From PALSA-1444 sp964291045 (lineage in GTDB: Bacteria; Chlamydiota; Chlamydiia; Chlamydiales; Rhabdochlamydiaceae): 64,000 bases of DNA. Each line of letters opens with the position of its first letter. Position 1 is the stretch's first letter. Where the stretch lies: NCBI RefSeq assembly GCF_964291045.1, contig NZ_OZ197277.1, forward strand, positions 1,674,001-1,738,000. Direction: 5' to 3'. A program made the translations under genes and the position numbers. The notes under the pieces were generated by a model. That model was not told the origin of the DNA. It saw only the letters and a program-made list of their open reading frames with translations, and made no database searches. This document shows positions 43,646-53,153 of the stretch, piece after piece.

Positions 43646-44419
43646 ATGAAATATCTTATTCCTTTAACAAGCCTATGCCTACTTTCTTCTTTATCTGCTT
43701 TACCGATTAATAATCCTGCAGCTCCCCAGCTGACCTTTAAAGGTCTTTGGATGCGTGAGGACGCCTTTGCTGGCGTTAAAATGGGATATGAAAAAGAGAG
43801 CGTCTCTAACCGAGGGCTCTTCATTCAAGGGGAAGAGCCTCTAAAGCTAAATGAAGCTTCTTTCCTCAAAAACCTCGGAACTTTTACCCTCAACTATCTA
43901 GACCGCCTAGAGCTATACGGCTCTTTAGGATCTATTCAAGGAAGACTCTCTTACGCCCCTCTTTTTACCCCGCTTCTTAATCTCTATGAACTTAAATCGG
44001 GATGGGTAGCTGGTTGCGGGGGAAGACTCTTACTTTCTCAATGGGGAAATTGTGTCCTTGGAATGGACGGGAAAGCAGAGTGGATTAATCCCCATGTCAA
44101 CCTAGCTATTCAAGCAGGATCTCCTTTAAAGGAGTCTTATGCTTTTCACGCCTTTGAATGGCAAACCTCTCTTGCCCTCTCTTATACAGCAAATTTTCTG
44201 ACTCCCTATATTGGAGCTAAATATTCCAGTATGAAAGGCACACTTAAAGCTCTCACATCTCCTATCAATCCTCAAGATGTCCTTAAACTGAAGAGTTCTC
44301 ACCGCCTTGGAATGTCAATCGGCTTTACATTATCTCCTGGCTCTTTATTTGATATCACATTTGAATCACAAATGATTGATGAAGAAGGGTGGCTTGTCGG
44401 AGGGCAGCTGAAGTTTTAA
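43646..44419 (+). CDS. Outer-membrane beta-barrel protein, chlamydial type
   Basis: 257 residues. A signal peptide (MKYLIPLTSLCLLSSLSA) precedes a beta-rich chain: FKGLWMREDAFAGVKMGYE, FTLNYLDRLELYGSLGS, FLTPYIGAKYSSMKG, and a C-terminal GQLKF ending in Phe, the BAM recognition residue. The size is compatible with a barrel of about 10-12 strands. It may be a remote relative of the chlamydial MOMP family, but I cannot prove it. It lies about 100 bases after the transposase remnant and 130 bases before the porin gene. Confidence 0.75.
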   Translation: MKYLIPLTSLCLLSSLSALPINNPAAPQLTFKGLWMREDAFAGVKMGYEKESVSNRGLFIQGEEPLKLNEASFLKNLGTFTLNYLDRLELYGSLGSIQGRLSYAPLFTPLLNLYELKSGWVAGCGGRLLLSQWGNCVLGMDGKAEWINPHVNLAIQAGSPLKESYAFHAFEWQTSLALSYTANFLTPYIGAKYSSMKGTLKALTSPINPQDVLKLKSSHRLGMSIGFTLSPGSLFDITFESQMIDEEGWLVGGQLKF

Positions 44420-44487
44420 TGCGGGGCTGAAAAGAGCCACATTTTTGCTTCTAAGTTCTCTTTTCCACCTCTTCTCAAACCGTTTCT

Positions 44488-44517
44488 TTGCAAAAAAACA
44501 AAGAGAGCTCCTATACT
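44488..44517 (+). promoter_or_regulatory. Promoter of the porin gene
   Basis: TTGCAA (44488-44493), an 18-base spacer and TATACT (44512-44517), with AGGAG (44541-44545) before the ATG at 44552. Confidence 0.6.
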
Positions 44518-44551
44518 CAGTAGCTTCTATATTAAGAACGAGGAGACTCTG

Positions 44552-45799
44552 ATGAGTTTATTGAGACGATTAACGCTTCTAAGCTCAGCCGTGATGCTGA
44601 CAGCTTCTATCTATGGAGCAGGCTCTGTAGAACCTGATATTCAATCTCTCCAAGATTGGATTAATTCTAAACGTATGATCACCGTCAAAGAACTGGGCGG
44701 ACAACTCTCAATTAGCGGAGATGTTCACACAGAAATGCAAACAGGCAGCAGAAGAAGCGCTGTTCCAAGCCCTTTTAGTGATGGAAAATTCCATACATTT
44801 TACGATGTTGAATTCAATTTAAGCGTTGACTACCGCACAGACAATTCCTGGCTTGCAGCAAGACTCCGTTTTGATAACGATGCAGGGATTTTTAATCCTC
44901 TCTTAGGAAGCGGTAAAAAAGATAAATTCAAAATCGATAGAGCTTACTTTGGATACCGTCTCGTTGATAAAGATCAACACACAATGGATGTGGAAATTGG
45001 AAGAAGAGGCGCTTTAACTAGCTTATTTGATTCAAGAATTCAGTTTGCTTCACACTTTGATGGTGTATCTGTTAAAGATAGCTACTCGATTGAAAACGTA
45101 GGAGATGTGTATTATCAAGTGGGCGCTTTCATGGTGAATGAAATGCGTGAGCATGCGGCATTGGTTGGAGAAGCTGGCTTCTTAAACATTGCAAATACCG
45201 GTCTTTATACAAAATATTCTCTCATTGATTGGGATACAAAGAGTCTAGATTGGAGCGTTAATGGAGCTATTTCCAAATCCCCTGTATTCAATTTTGCTGT
45301 GTCTCAAATGATTGTCGGATATAAATGTTATCCTCTCCTTTGGAAAAAGCCGACGATGTTCTACGTTGCAGGGCTTTATAACCATAAAGCACGTCCTGTA
45401 TCTGTTGGAACATTTGAGCTGACAAACGGGAAAAAAGCAAACGTTGGTGGTTATGCTGGATTTAGCTTAGGATCAATGAAAAAAGCAGGTGACTGGGCAT
45501 TTGATGCAAATTATCAAGTGTTAGAAGCGCAGTGTATTCCAGACTTTGATGTTTCAGGGATTGGATTTAACTATCTTCCTCAAGAAGGGTTTTACACCAA
45601 TGGAATCACTCCTGTGACTTCTAAAAACGGTGTCCATGGAAACGTTAACTACAAAGGAATTGAGCTTTGCCTTCAATACCTTTTAACAAGTAACCTCAAC
45701 GTTTTCCAAGCTTGGAGACAATCTGTCACATTAGATAGAACAATTACCCCTTTCCAAACATACAGGGTGTACGAGATCGATTTGATCTATTCTTTCTAA
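44552..45799 (+). CDS. Putative outer-membrane porin
   Basis: 415 residues. Signal peptide (about 1-23, ending SIYGAG). After a short helical N-terminus (SLQDWINSKRMITVKELGG) the sequence is beta-strand-rich with alternating hydrophobic residues and the pattern ISGDVHTEMQ, WLAARLRFDNDAGIF, MDVEIGRRG, as in general porins of about 16 strands, ending VYEIDLIYSF with terminal Phe. It probably mediates diffusion of small solutes across the outer membrane. Strong promoter, ribosome site and terminator suggest high expression. It is not related in any obvious way to the MOMP-like protein at 9481. Confidence 0.85.
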   Translation: MSLLRRLTLLSSAVMLTASIYGAGSVEPDIQSLQDWINSKRMITVKELGGQLSISGDVHTEMQTGSRRSAVPSPFSDGKFHTFYDVEFNLSVDYRTDNSWLAARLRFDNDAGIFNPLLGSGKKDKFKIDRAYFGYRLVDKDQHTMDVEIGRRGALTSLFDSRIQFASHFDGVSVKDSYSIENVGDVYYQVGAFMVNEMREHAALVGEAGFLNIANTGLYTKYSLIDWDTKSLDWSVNGAISKSPVFNFAVSQMIVGYKCYPLLWKKPTMFYVAGLYNHKARPVSVGTFELTNGKKANVGGYAGFSLGSMKKAGDWAFDANYQVLEAQCIPDFDVSGIGFNYLPQEGFYTNGITPVTSKNGVHGNVNYKGIELCLQYLLTSNLNVFQAWRQSVTLDRTITPFQTYRVYEIDLIYSF

Positions 45800-45841
45800 T
45801 AGAAAACAGTCACTCTATTAAGAGTACATCATTGATACCTT

Positions 45842-45873
45842 TAAGGGATGGCAAAACCATCCCTTATTTTTTT
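45842..45873 (+). terminator. Terminator of the porin gene
   Basis: A perfect 10-bp stem (45842-45851 with 45857-45866), 5-base loop, and seven T. Confidence 0.93.
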
Positions 45874-46005
45874 CCCTCGTAAAGATCCTCCCTCTCTTGT
45901 TCTTCCTCTCAAATGAACACTTATCTCATTTCTTAAAATTAAAAAAATATTGCCAAACTCTCTTATTTCCGTTAATAAGAAGAAAAATACACCCCTTAAG
46001 GCCCT

Positions 46006-46449
46006 ATGAAGAACATGACAGCACTACTTGCACTCTCTTGCATCTGTTTAACAGGATGTCAAACAAATACCCAAACAGGCGCTCTTGCAGGAGCTAGTAT
46101 CGGAGCTATTGGAGGCGCTTTAATCACAGGATCAGGTAGCGGCGCTTTAATAGGAGCTGGTATTGGAGCTGCAAGCGGAGCTCTCATTGGATATGGCCTT
46201 GATGAACAAGATCAAAAAGCGCTTAGCCAGCAAAGCCCTTCCACTTTAGATAAAATTCAAAAGGGAGAGCCCCTCACAATCAGTGATATCAAACAGATGG
46301 TAACTGCTGGAATCTCTGATGATGTGATCATCTCGCAAATTGAGGCAACACACACTCTATTTTCATTAAGTACAGCAGACATCATGAGTTTAAATCAGGC
46401 AGGTGTGTCTCAAAAAGTGATCCAAGCGATGATTCAAACATCAGGGTAG
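46006..46449 (+). CDS. Glycine-zipper lipoprotein
   Basis: 147 residues. The lipoprotein signal ends in LTGC (lipidated Cys18). Residues about 24-66 are Gly/Ala-rich (GALAGASIGAIGGALI, GALIGAGIGAASGALIG), a glycine-zipper membrane segment like those of SlyB/Rcp-type envelope lipoproteins. The C-terminal 80 residues are soluble and helical (ISDIKQMVTAGISDDVIISQI... and STADIMSLNQAGVSQKVIQAMI, two similar copies of a short helical motif). It may stabilise the envelope. AAGG precedes the ATG closely; a terminator follows. Confidence 0.85.
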   Translation: MKNMTALLALSCICLTGCQTNTQTGALAGASIGAIGGALITGSGSGALIGAGIGAASGALIGYGLDEQDQKALSQQSPSTLDKIQKGEPLTISDIKQMVTAGISDDVIISQIEATHTLFSLSTADIMSLNQAGVSQKVIQAMIQTSG

Positions 46450-46485
46450 AAACGCCATCTAAAAGAGTGTTTTTTAAGTCCTTTC

Positions 46486-46535
46486 AAAAGAGGGATTAAA
46501 CATCTTATTGACTCCCTCTTTTCATCTCTTTTTTT
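46486..46535 (+). terminator. Terminator of the glycine-zipper lipoprotein gene
   Basis: AAAAGAGGGA (46486-46495) pairs with TCCCTCTTTT (46513-46522) across a 17-base loop, and a T-rich run follows to 46535. Confidence 0.75.
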
Positions 46536-46596
46536 GCATCAATTCATTGACAAATTTCTGTTTTACCCTTCATCATAGTGAGGGGAGTGTCTTTTC

Positions 46597-47616
46597 ATGC
46601 AATCAAACTCATCATATCTTCTTACCTCAGCTCTTGTAGAACAAACCCTCTACAATCTTTACCATCTTATACGCCGTTATATGCTCTTTCATACGGTCTT
46701 TATTGCGCTCATTACCCTGCAGCTTCTCTCCCTTTTATTTTTGATTCCTTTGATGGCAAAAAATATCGCAGCAGCTGCCATGATTGCAATGACGTTTTTA
46801 ACTACATTTACCTATCTTGTGCTCCGTTTTTATTTTCAAAGCCGCAAAATTGATGAGCTTATCTTAATCAAGGAAACCTTTATTAAATCAGCTCAAGGAC
46901 TCTCCCTAAATCTTTCTCCAGATAGTCCGTGGTCTTTAGATAAACTAGGCCCCATCTACCATCTGATCCACTCTCTTCACTATAAGCTATCACCCTCTTC
47001 TTTAATCCCTGTGTGGGTCCAAATGGTAATTCCTGGGATGAAGCCTCTTGCGCATTGGTGTTTATGGGAAGATTCTCAATGGATGAAAGAAACGCTCCAT
47101 CAGTATGCGATTTTAACCATGCTAGAATGGGTTAAACTCTACCCTCTAGACCTTGAGCTTCATAAGACACTTGCAACAGCTTATATGGCCTGCTATGCCA
47201 TTTATCAACTTCCTTTAACAGATACTCAATTGCTTCCTCTCATTGCAAGGCAATACGCCCTTCCTGAAATGAAATCGCGGTTTGAAAAAATAGCTCTCTT
47301 AGCAAGAGAAGAGCTAAAGGTATTACTGCATCATGAGAGTCAAGATGAGTGGGCTCTTCATCAAATGGCCAAAATCTATCACGATTTAGGGTGGAAAGAA
47401 GAGGAAAAGAAAGTGTATGAAACACTTTTATCCCTGGAGAAAAAAGAGGCGCATACGCTCTATTCCTTAGGACTTTTATGCTTTGAATTAGGAGATATGG
47501 CTCAAGGTCTTTATCTTTACCATGAACTCCAAAAGATGCATGATCCAAAAGCTGATGAGCTCATCATGCATTATAGAAGCTTCTCTTCTTTTTTCTTAAA
47601 AAGTGAAGAGGCGTAA
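46597..47616 (+). CDS. Membrane protein with TPR-like C-terminus
   Basis: 339 residues. Two adjacent transmembrane helices (about 35-58 and 62-85) anchor a cytoplasmic or periplasmic helical domain. Near the C-terminus TPR-like pairs are visible (EWALHQMAKIYHDLGWKEEEKKVYETLL and AHTLYSLGLLCFELGDMAQGLYLYHEL by pattern). GGGGAG stands nine bases before the ATG. The family is not recognised; two membrane helices plus TPRs suggest a scaffold for an envelope complex. Confidence 0.75.
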   Translation: MQSNSSYLLTSALVEQTLYNLYHLIRRYMLFHTVFIALITLQLLSLLFLIPLMAKNIAAAAMIAMTFLTTFTYLVLRFYFQSRKIDELILIKETFIKSAQGLSLNLSPDSPWSLDKLGPIYHLIHSLHYKLSPSSLIPVWVQMVIPGMKPLAHWCLWEDSQWMKETLHQYAILTMLEWVKLYPLDLELHKTLATAYMACYAIYQLPLTDTQLLPLIARQYALPEMKSRFEKIALLAREELKVLLHHESQDEWALHQMAKIYHDLGWKEEEKKVYETLLSLEKKEAHTLYSLGLLCFELGDMAQGLYLYHELQKMHDPKADELIMHYRSFSSFFLKSEEA

Positions 47617-47629
47617 AAGACGCCTCTTC
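47605..47629 (-). terminator. Terminator between convergent genes
   Basis: A perfect 10-bp stem (47605-47614 with 47620-47629) around AAAAG. On the minus strand it is followed by CACTTTTTAAG, so it best serves the permease gene; it overlaps the last codons of the plus-strand gene. Confidence 0.75.
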
Positions 47630-47636
47630 TAATGCT

Positions 47637-48542
47637 TTAAGCAAACGCTCCTGCAATTACAATGCCAAGAAGGCAAAGAAGCGTAGCTCTCCAGTTAATG
47701 TGTTCATGATAGAGAATCTGTCCCCAGAGATTACATAAAATAATCACAGAAATAGAAAGAAGTGGATAGAGAATCATCTGCTCAAACCCGTGAGCGATTT
47801 CTGTAGAGCGGATCATAAAAAATGTCCCAATACCGTTTGCACATCCCCCTAAAATCCCATAGAGAATCTCAGATCTTTGAAACCCTCTTTTCTCTGAAGT
47901 CAAAAAGATCACCCCTTGAATCAAGGCTGCTGTCAAAAAGGCAATCGGCATGAACCATGGACTACAAAAAGCTCCTTCTGAAAGAGAGGGGAAAAAAGTG
48001 TTTGCTGAGTACGTATGGAAAAATGCTCTTAGACTGAGCAAGATTAAAAAGATGACATGGAGCATGAACATGAAAGTAATCACTTTTAACCATCTCGTTT
48101 TATCTGTCATGCCGCTTGTATTCCACCCAGCCCAAAAAAGACCTGTTAATACAAGAAGTGATCCTATCAGGTGGGACTCACCCCATGCATATCCATAAGA
48201 AGCCCCTAAAAGCGCAGCTAAAATCATCGCGGGAAACACAGTTGCCGCATTGAGCGTTGCAAAGGTCAGCCCTGCTGGCCCTATCTCTAAAGCTCTTCCT
48301 AAAGAAAACATCATGAGCGCTAAGATACTTCCGCTAAAGAGTCCTAAATAAAGAGTAGAAACATCAAGAGCATAAGCGTTGAGGCGAAGGGGATTTAAAA
48401 GAACCGCGACAAGCGATACAACAAAGAGTTGAATCACAAGAAACCCTTTTGTTGTCCCTCCTGTATCCACACTTTTTCTCATTAAGTAGTTTGAAAGAGC
48501 AATAAACGCTCCAGCTAGCAGCATCAGTGAGATACTTATCAT
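47637..48542 (-). CDS. EamA-type (DMT superfamily) permease
   Basis: 301 residues with 10 hydrophobic helices arranged as two halves of five, the drug/metabolite transporter fold. The first helix (LMLLAGAFIALSNYLMRKS) and GLTFATLNAATVFPAMILAALLG are typical of EamA domains. It probably exchanges a nucleotide, amino acid or other metabolite with the host; the substrate is unknown. The start has a very good ribosome site (TAGGAGGA). Transcribed alone, away from the TPR gene at 48672. Confidence 0.85.
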   Translation of the reverse strand: MISISLMLLAGAFIALSNYLMRKSVDTGGTTKGFLVIQLFVVSLVAVLLNPLRLNAYALDVSTLYLGLFSGSILALMMFSLGRALEIGPAGLTFATLNAATVFPAMILAALLGASYGYAWGESHLIGSLLVLTGLFWAGWNTSGMTDKTRWLKVITFMFMLHVIFLILLSLRAFFHTYSANTFFPSLSEGAFCSPWFMPIAFLTAALIQGVIFLTSEKRGFQRSEILYGILGGCANGIGTFFMIRSTEIAHGFEQMILYPLLSISVIILCNLWGQILYHEHINWRATLLCLLGIVIAGAFA

Positions 48543-48671
48543 AGAAAAATCCTCCTATTAAACAGTTAAGAGCCGTTGGTGGAATAAATTATGAAGAATG
48601 TGGTGAATTTTTGAGGACAAAAAAAAACTTTACCTATTCAATAGGGTTTTAAAAGAAGGAAGACCTATTTT

Positions 48672-51353
48672 ATGAAACCGTGGATTTTTTTAAGTTGCTG
48701 CCTTGTTTTACTTAGCCATCAATCAGCTCCGATCACACCTAAATCTCTCTCTCCGCAAGAGGCGTTTTTTTTAAGAAGGGTGACAGAGTTTTGGAAAGAT
48801 CAAGACTACTCTCTTGCCAAACAGCAAATCCAGCAGTTTTTATCTCAAAATACAAACTCTTCTTTAGAGTCTCCTCTCTACGCTCTTCTAGGAGATATTG
48901 CCTACAGTGAAAAGCAGTTTGCAACCGCTATGACCTATTATCAAAATATCCATGCAAGAGGTGTGTTTGAAAAAACAGTAGGGCAACGAGCAGAGTGCCT
49001 TTACATCTTAGGGATGTATGATGAGTGCTTAAATACTGGAAAAGAAGCGCTTCAAAGCCCTGATTTAATGCCTACCCTACCCCGTGAAAAGCTAGCTTTT
49101 ATGGTAGGAGATATCTTGTTAAAAAAAATGCAAGCCTCTCAAGATATAACCTGTGCAAAAAGCTATGGAGAAGAGGCAAAACATTACCTCTTACAGGTTC
49201 AAAAGGGCCCTTATCAAGATGAGGCACTCTCTTACCTTGCAAGCATTCATGTAGAGCTTAAAGAGTTTCAAGAAGCAGTCAATTGTTATACCAAACTCTC
49301 TCATCACTTACCCCATCAGCAAGAGATATGGCTGATGAAAGCACTTGTCCTCTTAGAAACATTTAATCAAGAAGAGGGGATATCTGTCGCTAGCCGCCTT
49401 GTTTCTTTAGGAGGCAAGGGAGCTTCTTTTGCAGCGTATCAAGAGATGCGTCTTCTTTTTCAAGGGGAAAGATTTTTAGAGCTTACCCAAAGACAAGAGG
49501 TGCTAGAAGATGTTTTAGAAAAAAGCCATATTCCGCTTCTTCACGCTTATCTGTCTAAGAGTTATTTAATGCTAAGTCAGCCCCATGAATCGATCTATCA
49601 TGGATCCATTTACCTTACACTAGAGCCTGACACTACAGAAGAGCGCCTTCCTATTTATCTCACGCTTCTTAAAAGCTCTTCTCAAATTGAAGATGAGGCG
49701 TTTTTTGATCAGGTTTTACACACAGCAAGTTTTCACTACCCAGCAAATGAAGCGATCTCTTCTTTACTTCTCTTAAAAATAGATCAGCATGTGCAAGGAG
49801 AAAATACACGAAGAGCTGAGCATGCACTTGGGGCCTTTGAAACCTATTTCCCGCATTTAAGGAAGGAGACTCTTTTTCTTTCCTCAAAAGCGTCCTTTCT
49901 TCTTCAAACCCATCAATGGAAAGAAAGCCGTGAGCTATGGCTTAGCCTCATAGAGCAAGCTTCTTCCGAAAATGCCTTAAGAGACGCTTGGCAATCCGCT
50001 CTTCACTGCTCACTTCAAGAGTACTCTTCTGCAAATCCTGATGAGCGCATCTTATTAGAGCAAACGGTTTTATCTGATCTTCTGCAAGCTGAAGCCTATT
50101 TCCCTCAATTTTCTGAAAGCATGCAAAAAAGCTCTCAATTTTTTTTAGGGAAAATGCTCTTTCAAAGGGGAAGATACCCTGAGGCCCTTACAGCGCTCAC
50201 AAAGTTTTCTACTACTTATCAAGAAAATGAATTCTCTTCTGATGTGTATTCACTTCAAACCGTTTGCCTTGAAAAACTAGAGAGCGATACTCTTACTTTA
50301 ATCTCTATTGCTCAAAAAGCGCTTTCTTTGCCTCAAGAAAAAGAAACCAAAGCAAAGCTTCACCTCTCTCTTTTTCACGCCTATTCTAAAGAAAATGCGC
50401 TAGATACGGCAGCTGAGCATTTGTATCAAGGGATCAAGCTCTCTTCGGAACAGATTTCGCTTCAAGATCAAAAGTGGCTGGTTAACTACTACCAGAAAAA
50501 GCTCTCTTTAGAGGTTGAAGAGATGATTCAAGAAAGAACTCTATCTCTTTTAAAACAGATTCTGCAGATGAATGAAGCGTTTGAAATCACCTTTAATCCC
50601 CTAGAGGAGAACCTTGAACAAGAGGCTCTTTTACTATCACACTTACTTCCCTTAAACGAAAAAGAACAGGTACTAAGATCTCTTCTTACCCTTCAACAAA
50701 ACACTTCTTTTCCCTGGAACTGCCGGGGAGAGACCCTCCTTGAGCTCTCTTTAACCTCTTTAAAGCTGAGTAAACCACAAGAAGCGCTCTTTTACCTCTC
50801 TTCTCTCACAGATTTAGAAGGGAAAATTCCCCCCAACATTTACAATCAAGCTGCCTACACAAAAGGGACGCTTTTACTAGGAACTCTCTCTTCTTTAGAT
50901 GAAGAGAGCCAGGAAGTAAAGGGACTGCTCACTCTCTTTAAAGACCTTCAAATTCAAAAGGATTTTAAGTGTGAGCCGCTCCATCTAGAATCTGGGCTCT
51001 TATATGTTGATTTACGGATTTCTCTAGAGACGCCTTCTTTAAAGCCAAGTTCTGCTGTATTCTTTTTAAAAAGGTTAAAAGATGACTTTACCTCTGAGAT
51101 GCAAGATCAAACAAGTCAATATTCTCTTAGTAATGCGCCCTACTCTTCTCAAAGTGAGCTCATTCACCTCTATATGCACTGCGTAGATGCTGAAATAGTC
51201 ATGTGGGAAAGTGCTAAGTCCCCGTTACATCAAGAGCAAAAGGAAAAGGCCCTAAAGCTCTTTCAGGAACTTCTTTGCCACCCCCTTGCAACAGAGTATC
51301 TGAAAAGCCGCCTAGAGAAAAATATTCTCACCCTTCAGCAAGGAATGCCCTAA
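48672..51353 (+). CDS. Large exported TPR protein
   Basis: 893 residues. A signal peptide (MKPWIFLSCCLVLLSHQSA) precedes TPR-like helical repeats over most of the length (for example YSLAKQQIQQFLSQ, ALLGDIAYSEKQFATAMTYYQNI, FLGKMLFQRGRYPEALTALTKF). A periplasmic scaffold resembling the TPR part of BamD/YbgF-like proteins is likely. AAGGAAG precedes the ATG. The stop overlaps the start of the vWA-like gene (TAATG), so the two are made together and probably work together. Confidence 0.85.
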   Translation: MKPWIFLSCCLVLLSHQSAPITPKSLSPQEAFFLRRVTEFWKDQDYSLAKQQIQQFLSQNTNSSLESPLYALLGDIAYSEKQFATAMTYYQNIHARGVFEKTVGQRAECLYILGMYDECLNTGKEALQSPDLMPTLPREKLAFMVGDILLKKMQASQDITCAKSYGEEAKHYLLQVQKGPYQDEALSYLASIHVELKEFQEAVNCYTKLSHHLPHQQEIWLMKALVLLETFNQEEGISVASRLVSLGGKGASFAAYQEMRLLFQGERFLELTQRQEVLEDVLEKSHIPLLHAYLSKSYLMLSQPHESIYHGSIYLTLEPDTTEERLPIYLTLLKSSSQIEDEAFFDQVLHTASFHYPANEAISSLLLLKIDQHVQGENTRRAEHALGAFETYFPHLRKETLFLSSKASFLLQTHQWKESRELWLSLIEQASSENALRDAWQSALHCSLQEYSSANPDERILLEQTVLSDLLQAEAYFPQFSESMQKSSQFFLGKMLFQRGRYPEALTALTKFSTTYQENEFSSDVYSLQTVCLEKLESDTLTLISIAQKALSLPQEKETKAKLHLSLFHAYSKENALDTAAEHLYQGIKLSSEQISLQDQKWLVNYYQKKLSLEVEEMIQERTLSLLKQILQMNEAFEITFNPLEENLEQEALLLSHLLPLNEKEQVLRSLLTLQQNTSFPWNCRGETLLELSLTSLKLSKPQEALFYLSSLTDLEGKIPPNIYNQAAYTKGTLLLGTLSSLDEESQEVKGLLTLFKDLQIQKDFKCEPLHLESGLLYVDLRISLETPSLKPSSAVFFLKRLKDDFTSEMQDQTSQYSLSNAPYSSQSELIHLYMHCVDAEIVMWESAKSPLHQEQKEKALKLFQELLCHPLATEYLKSRLEKNILTLQQGMP

Positions 51354-52408
51354 TGTTTTTGAGATCTTATCTCCTAAGCCTCCTCTTGTTTTGCCTGATG
51401 GGGCCCCTCAATAGCTGGGCTCATGTAGTACAACAAGACAAAAGCGCCTCTATGAACCCCCATGAAAAAAACTTGTGCCAAGCTGATAAGCCCTCTTTTC
51501 TTCCCTATTCTCTAGAGCACTATCAATTAGAGCTTTTTCCACAAACAAACTTGAGTCATTTCTTTAGAAGCCGTATCCAAACAACACCGCAAAAAGATAA
51601 CTCCTTTTCTTTTTCTGTTGAATGGCTCTCTAAAGGGACTCTGAATCCCTACTCTTTGAGGCATACATTTCTATTCATTTTAGACCCTGACTCCCTCTCT
51701 TCTCACACCTATGAACCGTTAAAAAAGGCGCTTCTAAAATCTCTTTCTCTTCTAGAATCTAATGACACCTTTAACATCGTCATCATGGGTAAAGTGCCTC
51801 TTTGGTTAAGCGAAAAGCCTCTTTCATTAGGGGAACTTAATCCGCAAAAAATGCACCATTTTTTAGAAAAAGCTTATGCATCATCTCTCTATTCTGAGCG
51901 GTACACACTCCCTTCTCTTCATCATCACTTGCCCTCTTTAGAGGACACGTTGGTAAGCGCTCTCATCATTTCCAAGGGGTCTTTTCTCACAGAGACACTC
52001 AGTCATGAGGCAAGCTCTTGGCTGCAAACTCTATCCAAGAAGGGCTCTATATCTCTTCTCTCTATGGATAAGAGATGTAATATCAATCTTTTACAACGCT
52101 TTTCAAAAAGCTATCAAGTAGAGCTGATTGACTCTAATACCCTTGGAGCCTTCTCCCGTAAACTCCAAAAGAGGGTGAAAGATTTAAAAAGCGTGATTGC
52201 TCATGATATCAAAGCGTGGGTCCTCTCTTCTGATGCTACGGTGCAACCTCTTAATCAAGGGGCATTAAAGCCTTTCTTAAGTTTAAAGGGTTTGAAGTTT
52301 GAAGGAGTGTCTTCTCACAAAGAAGATTTTACCCTTGTGATCGAAGGGAAAAATGAGCACCACACTCTATTTCTTCAAACAACGATTTCACCCCCTTCTC
52401 ATCCTTAA
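51353..52408 (+). CDS. Exported vWA-like protein coupled to the TPR protein
   Basis: 351 residues from the chosen start. A longer frame opens at 51275, but the ATG at 51353 overlaps the preceding stop as TAATG and begins a signal peptide (MFLRSYLLSLLLFCLMGPLNSWA), so it is preferred. A von Willebrand A-like core follows: HTFLFILDPDSLSS (first strand with a degenerate MIDAS), LKKALLKSLSLLESNDTFNIVIMG, and later SISLLSMDKRCNINLL. The metal site is incomplete (no D-x-S-x-S). vWA domains beside TPR proteins occur in bacterial envelope complexes (BatA/B-type). Function unknown. Confidence 0.75.
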   Translation: MFLRSYLLSLLLFCLMGPLNSWAHVVQQDKSASMNPHEKNLCQADKPSFLPYSLEHYQLELFPQTNLSHFFRSRIQTTPQKDNSFSFSVEWLSKGTLNPYSLRHTFLFILDPDSLSSHTYEPLKKALLKSLSLLESNDTFNIVIMGKVPLWLSEKPLSLGELNPQKMHHFLEKAYASSLYSERYTLPSLHHHLPSLEDTLVSALIISKGSFLTETLSHEASSWLQTLSKKGSISLLSMDKRCNINLLQRFSKSYQVELIDSNTLGAFSRKLQKRVKDLKSVIAHDIKAWVLSSDATVQPLNQGALKPFLSLKGLKFEGVSSHKEDFTLVIEGKNEHHTLFLQTTISPPSHP

Positions 52409-52511
52409 GCCTCTTATTGGATTTCTTAAGGGGAGAGCTTTTTCCCTTATGCTGTTGGAAAATTCTCTCTTTCCTTATATCATGATCTAAAATTTTAGCT
52501 AGGATAGAGTC

Positions 52512-53081
52512 ATGACGCTTAAAATCATCGGGGGATCTTTTAAAGGAAGGGTGCTAAAAGCTCCTAAAGGAGATCAAACAAGACCTACGATGTCTATGGT
52601 GAGAAAAGCAGTCTTTGATATCCTGCAGCAAGAGATTGAGGGATCGATTTTTCTAGATATCTTTGCGGGTAGCGGCCTCATGGGGATTGAAGCTTTAAGT
52701 AGAGGCGCCTCTCACTCCATTTTTATCGATTCTCATAAAGAGGCTATTTACACATTAAGAATGAATTTAGAAGCTCTTAAAATCTCTTCTAACTCTACTG
52801 TTTGCGCTCAAGATGTGATGAAGGCACTTAGTTTTTTAACAAAGATAAAAACAGTGTGTGACATCATCTATATTGATCCTCCCTATCGAGAAAAAGAGCT
52901 CTATCAAAAGCTCCTTGCTCACTTTGACTTAAGTCCTCTTCTAAAACAAGGAGGGACTCTTTTTATAGAAGCAAGAGAATCTTCTCCTTTAGAGCTATCT
53001 TCTCAAACTACTTCTCACTTAAAACTCTTATCCACAAGAAACTACGGATCTACGCTTCTTTATCAACTCATCAAAGAGTAA
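52512..53081 (+). CDS. rsmD: 16S rRNA (guanine966-N2) methyltransferase RsmD
   Basis: 189 residues, the usual size. Family N-terminus KIIGGSFKGRVLKAPKGDQTRPT, SAM-binding LDIFAGSGLMGIEALSRGA, and catalytic IYIDPPYREKELY (the DPPY motif of N-methyltransferases). It methylates G966 of 16S rRNA during 30S assembly. AGGA lies eight bases before the ATG. Confidence 0.95.
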   Translation: MTLKIIGGSFKGRVLKAPKGDQTRPTMSMVRKAVFDILQQEIEGSIFLDIFAGSGLMGIEALSRGASHSIFIDSHKEAIYTLRMNLEALKISSNSTVCAQDVMKALSFLTKIKTVCDIIYIDPPYREKELYQKLLAHFDLSPLLKQGGTLFIEARESSPLELSSQTTSHLKLLSTRNYGSTLLYQLIKE

Positions 53082-53153
53082 AAACTTATCATGTTTAAAA
53101 GATAGGAAAGCTACTCTTCTTGAAACCAAAAGAAGTGATAAGGGGACCTCCAA

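Noticed and set aside
45897..46097. A 66-codon plus-strand frame
   Set aside because: Overlaps the lipoprotein gene whose signal peptide and lipobox are clear.
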